A stretch of 7,627 nucleotides of DNA, taken from assembly GCA_902766915.1 (NCBI GenBank), contig CACXFN010000146.1, forward strand, positions 1 to 7,627, given 5' to 3'. Position 1 is the first letter of the stretch; every line of letters begins with the position of its first letter. Below the pieces are notes generated by a model that was not told the origin of the DNA, did no database searches, and saw only the letters and a list, made by a program, of their open reading frames with translations. Made by a program: the position numbers and the translations under genes. Below are positions 1 through 6,489 of the stretch, in pieces. Source of the DNA: an uncultured Eubacteriales bacterium (GTDB lineage: Bacteria > Bacillota > Clostridia > Peptostreptococcales > Anaerovoracaceae).

Positions 1-41
1 ATAGCTGTTCTGGCTGCACCAACGATTACAACTTCTCTCAT
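1..41 (-). CDS. Acetyl-CoA acetyltransferase (thiolase), N-terminal start only
   Basis: Only the first 13 codons and two bases of the next are in the window; they read MREVVIVGAARTA. This is the characteristic opening strand of the thiolase fold in biosynthetic acetyl-CoA acetyltransferases (ThlA/AtoB type), which condense two acetyl-CoA to acetoacetyl-CoA in the cytoplasm, the first step of clostridial butyrate-type pathways. The ATG is supported by a strong AGGAGG nine bases upstream and by a good sigma-A-like promoter further up. The catalytic cysteine and histidines lie outside the window, so the family call rests on the N-terminus alone and the exact paralogue cannot be told. It is the first gene of its transcription unit, with a dedicated promoter and a palindrome in the leader. 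Confidence 0.75.
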   Translation of the reverse strand, partial: MREVVIVGAARTA

Positions 42-50
42 GATAAATTA

Positions 51-56
51 CCTCCT
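51..56 (-). promoter_or_regulatory. Ribosome binding site of the thiolase gene
   Basis: The minus strand reads AGGAGG here, nine bases before the ATG at 41. It is a full match to the anti-Shine-Dalgarno core and fixes the start codon of the truncated thiolase gene. Confidence 0.85.
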
Positions 57-64
57 ATAAACTA

Positions 65-84
65 ATAAACAAAGCTTTGTTTAT
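65..84. promoter_or_regulatory. Perfect 20-bp palindrome in the thiolase leader, candidate operator
   Basis: ATAAACAAAGCTTTGTTTAT is its own exact reverse complement. It lies 8 bases upstream of the Shine-Dalgarno and roughly 15 to 34 bases downstream of the predicted transcription start. This fits a repressor site that blocks initiation or elongation, or an AU-rich RNA hairpin (8-bp stem, AGCU loop) at the 5' end of the mRNA. It does not fit the usual Rex half-site order (TTGTTAA..TTAACAA) or a cre site, so no regulator is named. Confidence 0.55.
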
Positions 85-105
85 CACTAAGCCCATACCA
101 AATAT

Positions 106-134
106 ATTATATAACCATCAAGTGGATTTAACAA
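106..134 (-). promoter_or_regulatory. Sigma-A-like promoter of the thiolase gene
   Basis: On the minus strand a -35 box TTGTTA (129-134, 4 of 6 consensus bases) is followed after exactly 17 bases by a perfect -10 box TATAAT (106-111). The predicted transcription start is near 98-99, giving a leader of about 58 bases that carries the 20-bp palindrome and the ribosome binding site. Confidence 0.7.
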
Positions 135-182
135 TAAGAAATCGCACTATTTTGATAATTAATATTTTAACAATGTATTGCG

Positions 183-1292
183 TTAAAGCGAAGAAATAAA
201 TGCAGTGAAACGTTCCTCCATATGATCCGGTTTTAGAGCTTCCTTTGCCTGGCGGAGCCCCGGGATTCCCATGTCTTCTTCACGGTTAACATAAACTATA
301 CTTTCCGGAAGCGACTTGCAGAATTCACTGCAAACAAGCTGATAAATACCACGATAATCGTCATTAGCCTTTTCAAAGTGTTCGGCCGCTAAAGTGTCGG
401 ATATGACTTCCCCTATAGCAAAGGCCTCTAGCTTATTGTTTATATAGATACCTATACCATTAATCGGGCAGTCATTGGCACACGGATTTGGGTCACAAGT
501 CTTCGACATTTCCTGATTGCGTTCCATTATATTTAGAAGTTCTTCTATAGCTGCATATTCGTTTTCGATATCCTCTTCTTCCTCTTCATCCTGAGCCTTA
601 TAATCCCTGATCTCAGCAGCCAGTGCCAGGATATCCTTTCTATCCACTTCCCTGATGGGCTTTGCCTCATACTCATAATTTCTAAGGAAGAAATTCAGAT
701 GGTTTTTCTTTTTATGTAGCGCTCTGCCGGATAGGCTGATCAGTTTCTCCTTTAGATAGACATATTCATCATAATCTCTATCGTGAATAAACTGTATTTC
801 AGTGGTTCCCGATGCATCAACAAGGGAAGGCAATTCATCTTCTTCAAATTCGTCTTTGGGTATGATTCTTCCGTCACCGGGGAAAGCCTTTCGCAGAATA
901 TCCAGCATATGCCCCGGAATAGATGAAAACATTAGAGGCCTTCCGGCTTCACTAAAGCGATTCTCACATTTAATAATAACGCGCCTCAGGCTCTCCGGGT
1001 CGTACTCCGTGCGCGGAGTGAAGGGTGAGTCGCTGACGTACTGGGCTGCGGCCTCTTTGCTCATTATGAGGGGCATTGCCATAAAAGCGATTCCGTCCTC
1101 TTTTCCGCACTTGGTTCCGGCCAAGCAAAGATAACCGTCGATAATTTCCCAGCTCATGCAAAAACTGTTTTTCCAAATATAGTGTGCGATGAATGTATAG
1201 CTGGCACCCCTGTAATCAAAACCCCTGAAGTAATTCCTCAGGAGCTCCATATCCTTTTCTGTGGCGTCCTTTAAATCATTGGTGAAAACCAT
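183..1292 (-). CDS. DUF2156 (phosphatidylglycerol lysyltransferase C-terminal-like) protein
   Basis: A 369-residue protein of the DUF2156 family, a tandem GNAT-like acyltransferase fold related to the catalytic part of MprF. Unlike MprF no membrane segment is seen, so it should be cytoplasmic, and the substrate of these soluble clostridial members is not known to me. Family marks are the block at about 171-200 with LISLSGRALHKKKNHLN, the EAFAIGEVI strand near 289-297, EHFEKAN at 304-310, and the C-terminal YVNREEDMGIPGLRQAK at 334-350. Odd features are a glutamate run at 236-240 and an insert near 265-277 with cysteines 266, 271 and 275. The ATG is preceded by AAAAGG eight bases upstream. A 172-base gap separates it from surE; I see no convincing terminator or promoter there, only the 10-bp palindrome TTCCCGGGAA (1444-1453) and an imperfect direct repeat (1423-1440 and 1444-1459). 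Its own transcription or read-through from surE are both possible. Confidence 0.85.
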   Translation of the reverse strand: MVFTNDLKDATEKDMELLRNYFRGFDYRGASYTFIAHYIWKNSFCMSWEIIDGYLCLAGTKCGKEDGIAFMAMPLIMSKEAAAQYVSDSPFTPRTEYDPESLRRVIIKCENRFSEAGRPLMFSSIPGHMLDILRKAFPGDGRIIPKDEFEEDELPSLVDASGTTEIQFIHDRDYDEYVYLKEKLISLSGRALHKKKNHLNFFLRNYEYEAKPIREVDRKDILALAAEIRDYKAQDEEEEEDIENEYAAIEELLNIMERNQEMSKTCDPNPCANDCPINGIGIYINNKLEAFAIGEVISDTLAAEHFEKANDDYRGIYQLVCSEFCKSLPESIVYVNREEDMGIPGLRQAKEALKPDHMEERFTAFISSL

Positions 1293-1464
1293 ATATTATT
1301 CCTTTTACTTATTAAATCTTTATTCCTTACTTTTCTTTTTCGAATCTTCACCGGGGGTGCGGTTTGATTGGCTGGGTTCATGCCCAATCCAGCTCAGTGC
1401 TTCCAGTTCTTATTTGCTGTTTTTCCCGAATGCAGCTTGGTGGTTCCCGGGAAGCTTGGGCACT

Positions 1465-2214
1465 CTATAAACTGAGGTCCCAGTCGTGCATTTTTGATAG
1501 AAGTTCGTAATCGGTGTGGTCAGGCTTAAGCGGTGTTATTGTCGCATATCCAAGGCTGTTTGCCCCAACATCCAGCGCTTCTCCCAGATGTGAAAAATCC
1601 GGGATATGACCCTCCAGCTGATAGGTCGTCCCCTCCTTGTACACGAATCCATCTAAGAAGAAACTTGGCCCCAAGGCGGCATATTTAATGCCCTTGATTT
1701 CTTCCTTTGGCAGGTTGGGAGTATTGATATTTATCACAACCCTTGGCTCCATCCACATTACAATTGGAATCATTTGAACCGCCAAATCGCAAGCAGTTTC
1801 AAAGTATACTGCATTATGGCTTTCAACGGACACTGCAACCGCTCTCACCCCTTGGAGAATCGCTTCCATGGCTGCCCCCACAGTTCCCGAATAAAGGGTG
1901 TCCGTCCCAAGGTTACTCCCCTGATTTATCCCGGAAAAAACCACATCAATAGGATGACCTGCCTCCTCGCAAAGCTGGAGCCCAATCTTAGTGCAATCCG
2001 CCGGCGTTCCATGAACGCGCCAGGCCATTTCTGCGCCATCGAACTCTACTTCCTCGACTTCAATTGATTCCATAAAGGTGATGCTCTGGCTCTTTCCACT
2101 TTGCTGCCAAGCGGGGGCACTGACAAAGATATTCCCCTCCTTCATCAAGGCGTCCGCCAGAGCTCTTATTCCATTTGATGTAATACCATCGTCGTTTACA
2201 ATTAAAAAATTCAT
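1465..2214 (-). CDS. surE: 5'/3'-nucleotidase SurE
   Basis: A full-length 249-residue SurE, a cytoplasmic divalent-metal nucleotidase that removes phosphate from nucleoside 5'- or 3'-monophosphates (EC 3.1.3.5). The metal site is complete: the N-terminal NDDG with Asp8 and Asp9, Ser39 in QQSGKS, and Asn97 in SGINQGSNLG. The family motif YSGTVGAAMEA follows at 108-118, and HGTPADC at 68-74 is also typical. The ATG lies 11 bases after GAAAGG (2226-2231), slightly far but the only good site, and MNFLIVNDDG is the normal SurE N-terminus. It begins 33 bases after the sir2 stop with no promoter visible between them, so the two are very likely cotranscribed. The stop is TAG, and no clear terminator follows. 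Confidence 0.95.
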   Translation of the reverse strand: MNFLIVNDDGITSNGIRALADALMKEGNIFVSAPAWQQSGKSQSITFMESIEVEEVEFDGAEMAWRVHGTPADCTKIGLQLCEEAGHPIDVVFSGINQGSNLGTDTLYSGTVGAAMEAILQGVRAVAVSVESHNAVYFETACDLAVQMIPIVMWMEPRVVININTPNLPKEEIKGIKYAALGPSFFLDGFVYKEGTTYQLEGHIPDFSHLGEALDVGANSLGYATITPLKPDHTDYELLSKMHDWDLSL

Positions 2215-2247
2215 TTATGTATATACCTTTCAGTTGATACTTTGTTT

Positions 2248-2973
2248 TCAATCCATCTTCATGACCTTACCGATGGAATCGTTGATTACTAAATCCGCAC
2301 GGGAATCCATCATGGTCGGCTCCTTGTTAATAAGCACCAGGTTCTTGCCGCGGAAGTAATTCACAAACCCTGCCGCAGGATAAACAACCAGAGACGTTCC
2401 TCCGATTATCAAGGTATCACAGCTCGCTATTGCGTGAACAGCGCCTTCTATCACATCGCTGTCCAGTGATTCCTCATAAAGCACCACATCGGGCTTAACT
2501 CTTCCACCACATTCGCAATAGGGAACGCCGTTTTTACAATTGTTTTCATCCATTATATAGTCAAGGTCATAGAATTTATGACAGTTCTCGCAATAGTTAC
2601 GCAAAACACTGCCGTGAAGTTCGTAGACAGTTTTGTTCCCTGCCTTTTGGTGGAGACCGTCAATGTTCTGAGTGACGATAGCCTTTAGCTTACCCATTTC
2701 CTCCAGCTTCGCCAGAGCTTTATGGGCGTCGTTGGGCTGAGCGTCGGTGTAGATCAGATTCTCTTTATAATATCTAAAGAAGAGCTCCGGTTGGCTGTAG
2801 TAAAATGTCCTGGACAGCATACGTTCCGGTGAATAACCGTATTTTTGCTGGGCATTATATAGGCCGGATTCCGAGCGGAAGTCCGGGATATTGCTCTCCG
2901 TCGATACGCCTGCACCGCCGAAAAACACTATACTATTCGACTCATCGATTATCTTCTTTAATCTTTCGTCCAT
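2248..2973 (-). CDS. cobB: Sir2-family NAD-dependent protein deacetylase
   Basis: A 241-residue sirtuin that removes acetyl groups from protein lysines using NAD, yielding nicotinamide and O-acetyl-ADP-ribose in the cytoplasm. The NAD-binding motif GAGVSTESNIPDFR is at 20-33, TQNIDGLHQKAG at 101-112, the catalytic histidine is His120 in ELHGS, and GTSLVVYPAAG is at 192-202. A structural zinc site is formed by Cys128 and Cys131 (CENC) with Cys153 and Cys155 (CEC). The region after the first motif (FYYSQPELFFRYYKE, 58-72) resembles the Thermotoga class U enzymes and lacks the Tyr-x-x-Arg acyl-pocket signature of class III desuccinylases, so I infer a plain deacetylase. Length is normal for a single-domain bacterial sirtuin. 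AGGAGG (2979-2984) sits 5 bases before the ATG. It lies 131 bases downstream of patatin and directly upstream of surE. Confidence 0.95.
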   Translation of the reverse strand: MDERLKKIIDESNSIVFFGGAGVSTESNIPDFRSESGLYNAQQKYGYSPERMLSRTFYYSQPELFFRYYKENLIYTDAQPNDAHKALAKLEEMGKLKAIVTQNIDGLHQKAGNKTVYELHGSVLRNYCENCHKFYDLDYIMDENNCKNGVPYCECGGRVKPDVVLYEESLDSDVIEGAVHAIASCDTLIIGGTSLVVYPAAGFVNYFRGKNLVLINKEPTMMDSRADLVINDSIGKVMKMD

Positions 2974-2996
2974 TGGCTCCTCCTTTTACCACGTTA

Positions 2997-3002
2997 ATTA
3001 TA
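2997..3002 (-). promoter_or_regulatory. Possible -10 box for sir2-surE
   Basis: The minus strand reads TATAAT 24 bases upstream of the sir2 ATG. At 17 bases spacing no recognisable -35 box is present (the best TTG-type hexamer, TTGTGA, is 23 bases away), so the assignment is weak. The 131-base gap after patatin and the strong ribosome binding site make a separate start plausible. Confidence 0.35.
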
Positions 3003-3104
3003 TGGTGCAACCGTATTTTATTCTATCACAAATACTTCTCTTCTGCGAGTCACTCACCAATGCTGGTAGTGAATATCCTGAAATGCTTCACCCTGAATTT
3101 CCGA

Positions 3105-4367
3105 TTAGATTAACTCTGTTGCTTGTATGTATCGAGCAGCCAGGATTTCATCCCGAGCGATTCTGAGTGCGTATCTATTTAGAAACACACTGTCCAAACC
3201 TCGTTGCTTAATATCATTTGCAATAACCAGTGTTGCAATTCTTTTATTTGTGCTACTAAGATTCTCTGCGGTTAAACGTTTATGGGAGTCACCCGTATAT
3301 ACACTTCTAATGGTTTCAACTATGGTCTTTAATTCTGCGCCCGGCTTTGCAATCGTGGTACCTGTGAATGTGCCAACTACTCTCTTTCCCATCTTAAGCA
3401 GATTTCCGAACTCCTTTTTACTGGATGCCACCTCCAGAGATAGTTTCTCTAATAAAACATCCTTACTATATAGAATCATGGGATCCAATTCAAAAATCTT
3501 TGCTGCTGCATCTGCACCTTTTAGATGAGATTTCGAAATATCACCCTTGATGAAGGTGTAGAAATCTCCATCATATACACCGAAGGCCTTCATCGCATCC
3601 TGGTAACCCAGTCGCATGATTCTGGCGGTATTTGCTCTATCGAAAAGAAGGAAGTTTCCAAGGTCCCACCTTGGTTGTATAAAGGTTAGCTTGGCTTTGT
3701 CGGCGGATTTAAATTCCTTATTCTTATTGAAAACTCCAATGGCACGAAGATAGACCGCAACTATTTCCGTGGCCCCATTCTTTACAGCCATGTGAATTGG
3801 AAGGACATCCTCGTAACCTCCGTCAATATATTTCACCCCATCTATTTCATAGGGCTGAACCGCCGGATAGGCAGAGGAACTGGCCATTACGAAGTCACCT
3901 ATCTTCCCTTTGGGTATTTCTTTTTTCCATAGGTAGTGAGGCTTCATTGATGGAAATTCAACAGTCACTATTCCAAAATCAATTTCGGAGTTTCGTACTC
4001 TCTCCTCGTCAACATAAGCATCCACAAAGGACTTAAGACCCTTTGATCCTGCACCGCCTTGTTTGAGAAACTCCATAGCAAAGTCTCCTGTCTGTGCGCC
4101 GCTGGATACATCAAAGATATGATCAGTCTCAAGATCCCTCCATAGGTTCTCCGCCAAAAGTTGCTCGTCCTGTACAACCATTGCGCCGTTTAAGGAACCA
4201 ACGGAAACACCGACAACCATATCAAAGATCCAACCCAGCTCAGTTAATGCACGCCAAACTCCCATCTGGTACGCCCCACGCGAACCTCCACCACTGAGAA
4301 CCAAAGCTGTTTTTTTCTTGCTGTTTCTTTTCTCCATAATTATCTGTCTCGTTTCTTCAAGTATCAC
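3105..4367 (-). CDS. Patatin-like phospholipase family protein
   Basis: A 420-residue protein with an N-terminal patatin domain, a Ser-Asp dyad lipid acyl hydrolase. Visible are the oxyanion loop SGGGSRGAYQMGVWRAL (25-41), the nucleophile elbow GVSVG (53-57, Ser55) and the Asp of the DGG motif (Asp182 in IDGGYEDVLP), so the active site looks intact. No signal peptide is seen, suggesting an RssA/YchK-like cytoplasmic enzyme; the substrate is unknown. After about residue 300 comes a basic C-terminal extension of roughly 120 residues that I cannot assign. The GTG start at 4367 overlaps the TGA of the upstream dehydrogenase gene (GTGA), typical of translational coupling. The alternative is an ATG at 4337 (residue 11, MEKRNSKKKT), which leaves the patatin domain whole; neither start has a strong Shine-Dalgarno. 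Confidence 0.9.
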   Translation of the reverse strand: MILEETRQIIMEKRNSKKKTALVLSGGGSRGAYQMGVWRALTELGWIFDMVVGVSVGSLNGAMVVQDEQLLAENLWRDLETDHIFDVSSGAQTGDFAMEFLKQGGAGSKGLKSFVDAYVDEERVRNSEIDFGIVTVEFPSMKPHYLWKKEIPKGKIGDFVMASSSAYPAVQPYEIDGVKYIDGGYEDVLPIHMAVKNGATEIVAVYLRAIGVFNKNKEFKSADKAKLTFIQPRWDLGNFLLFDRANTARIMRLGYQDAMKAFGVYDGDFYTFIKGDISKSHLKGADAAAKIFELDPMILYSKDVLLEKLSLEVASSKKEFGNLLKMGKRVVGTFTGTTIAKPGAELKTIVETIRSVYTGDSHKRLTAENLSSTNKRIATLVIANDIKQRGLDSVFLNRYALRIARDEILAARYIQATELI

Positions 4368-6100
4368 TTATAAGATTTATCTATTATCCTTTCGGCTATT
4401 TTGATGCCATCCACTGCGGCACTGGTGATACCCCCGGCATATCCGGCACCCTCACCCCCGGGATAGACTCCAAATTTCGCTTGCAAAGATTCTTTGTCGC
4501 GAAGGATTCTAACAGGCGACGATGACCTGGACTCAATTGCTTTTATTATTGTATCGTCATCATCAAAGCCTTTAATTTTTCTACCGAATACCGGCATTGC
4601 CTCTTTAATATCACGTGCCACGAAAACCGGTAGCGATGCGATTACCGCCTTTGCATTATCATCTATGTCGCTAAATCGTTTTGTTGTATCAATTGATTCC
4701 ATCGCTTCAATCACTTTCATCGCATCCCTATAGTCCCCCCAGGTTGTTGTTGGTATGCTGTAATCCCTTCCACCATTTATGAATGCAAGGTGCTCATAAT
4801 ACTCCTGATACGCTATTCCTGCAAGCTCAGCCGGGTTACTATTATCACGGTCAAATTCTATATAGTCCTCGGGACGCACATCTACCAATATTCCGCTGTT
4901 TGCATAACCACTATCTCTATCATGATTGCTCATGCCGTTTGTTACAACACCATCAACCTGGGATGCTGCATTTACAATTTCGCCACCAGGACACATGCAG
5001 AATGAATAAACACCTCTACCGTCCGACGCCCTTGCCACCAGTTTGTAGTAGGCCGGTGGCAAATCGGGATGACCAGCCAGCTTACCATAGGATCCGCGAT
5101 CGATTAAATCCTGAGGATGCTGGACACGGACGCCCATGGAAAAGGGCTTGGCCTCCATCCTAAGACCCTGAGCATGTAAACCCCGCACTGTGTCCCGTGC
5201 ACTGTGACCAAGGGCCAGTACAACCTGGCGGGAAGGAATAAGGAATTCCTCCCCATTTTTCAAAACTTTTATTCCGCAGATCTTTTGATGATCTGCACCT
5301 TCTTCAAACACAAGGCTGGTCAGCTTTGTTCCAAAGCATACTTCTCCACCAAGAGATATAATCTCTTCTCTGATATTTTTAACTACATGTCTAAGTACAT
5401 CCGTACCAATATGTGGTCTTCCATCTATCAAAATATCCGGATTGGCTCCCGCTTCAACGAAGGTCTCTATAACGAATCGGATTCTGGTATCATTTATTCC
5501 GGTATTGAGCTTCCCGTCAGAAAAAGTGCCTGCACCCCCTTCACCGAACTGAACATTGCTCTCCGTATCCAGCTTTCCACTTCGCCAGAATTCTTCGACC
5601 TTTGCTTGACGTGTATCAACATCATCCCCACGTTCAATTACAATAGGGCGAAGTCCGGCACGAGCCAGAACCAAAGAACAGAACATTCCGCAGGGACCAA
5701 AGCCAACAACTACCGGGCGCAATCCATCAGATTCCCAGGGTTTATCATCGAGGTGTGTCCCATCTAATGATGTCCTATTATTAACCTGTGGAATCTCATA
5801 TTTCAAATCCAAGGGCTCGGGTAAATCTAAGGTTTTGTTACAAGAAAAATCCAGGGTATATACCCATCGCACCTCGCCATTATCTACTCTTTTATTTCCA
5901 CCCTGTTTATTGCCACTCCCTTTTGCTGCTTTTCTTGAATCAATGGAGCGGCGCACGATTTTCACATTTAAAATATCATCCGAAGTGATTTTTCGTCGGC
6001 TGGATTTATTAAGCTTCTTTGCCACCTTTTCCGGGAGCGTATTTATATCTTCCCCGATATTTAGTTTTACTTCATTAATTCTATATCTATTAAGTTTCAT
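4364..6100 (-). CDS. COG2509-type FAD-dependent dehydrogenase
   Basis: A 578-residue flavoprotein of the uncharacterised FAD-dependent dehydrogenase family (COG2509), common in Clostridia; its electron donor and substrate are not known to me. Residues 1-85 form the usual small N-terminal domain (VKIVRRSIDSRK near 46-57, then VRWVYTLDFS). The dinucleotide fold follows with VVGFGPCGMFCSLVLARAG (131-149) and the acidic end of strand two in VIERGD (154-159). Further marks are FGEGGAGTFSDGKL (185-198), VVLALGHSARDT (293-304) and a C-terminal FAD contact GEGAGYAGGI near 549-558. A glycine- and lysine-rich insert (about 58-76) interrupts the N-terminal domain. The frame stays open to a TTG at 6124, but I chose the ATG at 6100 because MKLNRYRINEVKL matches the family N-terminus and the predicted transcription start lies only about 26 bases upstream. 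The stop overlaps the patatin start, so it is the first gene of a two-gene unit. Confidence 0.88.
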   Translation of the reverse strand: MKLNRYRINEVKLNIGEDINTLPEKVAKKLNKSSRRKITSDDILNVKIVRRSIDSRKAAKGSGNKQGGNKRVDNGEVRWVYTLDFSCNKTLDLPEPLDLKYEIPQVNNRTSLDGTHLDDKPWESDGLRPVVVGFGPCGMFCSLVLARAGLRPIVIERGDDVDTRQAKVEEFWRSGKLDTESNVQFGEGGAGTFSDGKLNTGINDTRIRFVIETFVEAGANPDILIDGRPHIGTDVLRHVVKNIREEIISLGGEVCFGTKLTSLVFEEGADHQKICGIKVLKNGEEFLIPSRQVVLALGHSARDTVRGLHAQGLRMEAKPFSMGVRVQHPQDLIDRGSYGKLAGHPDLPPAYYKLVARASDGRGVYSFCMCPGGEIVNAASQVDGVVTNGMSNHDRDSGYANSGILVDVRPEDYIEFDRDNSNPAELAGIAYQEYYEHLAFINGGRDYSIPTTTWGDYRDAMKVIEAMESIDTTKRFSDIDDNAKAVIASLPVFVARDIKEAMPVFGRKIKGFDDDDTIIKAIESRSSSPVRILRDKESLQAKFGVYPGGEGAGYAGGITSAAVDGIKIAERIIDKSYK

Positions 6101-6129
6101 ACTATTACTTTTTCGGACAATCAACCTTT

Positions 6130-6145
6130 TTATAGTATACTATAA
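6130..6145. promoter_or_regulatory. Perfect 16-bp palindrome over the -10 region of the dehydrogenase promoter
   Basis: TTATAGTATACTATAA is an exact palindrome that covers the predicted -10 box (6134-6139). It may be a repressor site, although AT-rich palindromes can arise around a TATACT box by composition. Confidence 0.4.
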
Positions 6146-6162
6146 CCGAGTATAATTCCCAA
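6134..6162 (-). promoter_or_regulatory. Sigma-A-like promoter of the dehydrogenase-patatin unit
   Basis: On the minus strand TTGGGA (6157-6162, 4 of 6) and TATACT (6134-6139, 5 of 6) are separated by 17 bases. The transcription start would fall near 6126-6127, about 26 bases before the ATG at 6100. That leaves almost no leader for the TTG at 6124 and supports the shorter protein. Confidence 0.5.
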
Positions 6163-6178
6163 ACCACAAATGGGAATT
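6154..6178. promoter_or_regulatory. Inverted repeat over the -35 region, candidate operator
   Basis: Arms AATTCCCA (6154-6161) and TGGGAATT (6171-6178) are exact complements separated by 9 bases. The left arm covers most of the predicted -35 hexamer. There is no T-tract on either side, so a terminator is unlikely; a dimeric regulator site is the better reading. No known operator consensus is claimed. Confidence 0.45.
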
Positions 6179-6271
6179 GCAAATCCTTTATTCTCGATTT
6201 AGTAAAAAAATTAGCCCGCTTAATTCATTAAACAGACACACTACATAAGTAGAGTATATTTGATATCTTAA

Positions 6272-6451
6272 CCCTCTTTGGTGGTCTTGCCAGAACTTGA
6301 TGTAATGGAAGAATTGATTTTCAAGATTATAAATTTGACGGAACAGGCATTTAAGAAGCGCGATGTGGATGCCGCCTATGAAATAGAGCCCTTAGAAGAA
6401 GTTGTTGACAATATGGGTGCTGCCCTTCGAAAATACTTTGATAAATTTTAG
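6272..6451 (+). pseudogene. Remnant of a Na/Pi-cotransporter PhoU-like domain
   Basis: The plus strand is open from just after a TAA at 6269-6271 to a TAG at 6449-6451. From the ATG at 6305 it encodes 48 residues. The core (NLTEQAFKKRDVDAAYEIEP followed by LEEVVDNMGAALR) matches the two-helix pattern of the PhoU-like C-terminal domain in bacterial Na/Pi cotransporters, where an amphipathic helix with a KxRD turn is followed by a conserved 'EPLEEVID' segment and then an 'R/K-HI' motif. Here the match breaks off at RKYFDKF and stop, the transporter membrane part is absent, and the ATG has no Shine-Dalgarno. I read it as a decayed gene end on the strand opposite its neighbours, running toward yitT. 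A small expressed orphan protein is possible but less likely. The family call rests on my recognition of the pattern and was not tested by a search. Confidence 0.6.
6315..6329 (+). repeat. 15-bp direct repeat, copy 1
   Basis: TGATTTTCAAGATTA lies inside the PhoU-like remnant and recurs exactly at 7494-7508 in the same orientation, on the other side of yitT. It may be chance in AT-rich DNA or a trace of recombination. Confidence 0.5.
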
Positions 6452-6489
6452 ATTGTAGATTCAGATATTCCGGATATACGAGTTCCCGA

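Larger units (their letters stand above)
6101..6489. other. 389-base stretch without an intact gene
   Basis: This stretch separates the dehydrogenase start from the yitT stop. Its left third (to about 6180) holds the promoter and two dyads for the dehydrogenase. Bases 6180-6271 are AT-rich and show nothing I can name. Bases 6272-6451 hold a plus-strand protein-coding remnant. Bases 6452-6489 hold no terminator for either convergent side that I can recognise. Confidence 0.6.

Noticed and set aside
802..1134. 110-codon plus-strand open frame
   Set aside because: Antisense shadow of the DUF2156 gene with no ribosome binding site or recognisable protein features.
1367..1460. Inverted repeats between surE and the DUF2156 gene as a terminator
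   Set aside because: GATTGG/CCAATC and TTCCCG/CGGGAA arms are only 6 bp with long loops, and no T-tract follows on the minus strand.
3030..3104. Terminator after the patatin gene
   Set aside because: Only 3- to 5-bp complementary arms (for example GAGT/ACTC) are present, without a U-rich tail.
2248..4367. Sir2 next to patatin as a possible anti-phage defence system
   Set aside because: Both domains occur in defence systems, but here the sirtuin is a normal single-domain deacetylase with a zinc site, the patatin resembles the RssA/YchK type, and no sensor, cyclase, STAND ATPase, Argonaute or mobile element is nearby.
5204..5767. 187-codon open frame on the plus strand
   Set aside because: It lies antisense within the FAD-binding region of the dehydrogenase gene, has no recognisable domain, and the minus-strand frame is clearly coding.
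6101..6124. TTG start at 6124 for the dehydrogenase
   Set aside because: The only purine-rich site (AAAAAGG) directly abuts the TTG, the predicted transcript starts only 2-3 bases before it, and MKLNRYRINEV at 6100 fits the family N-terminus.
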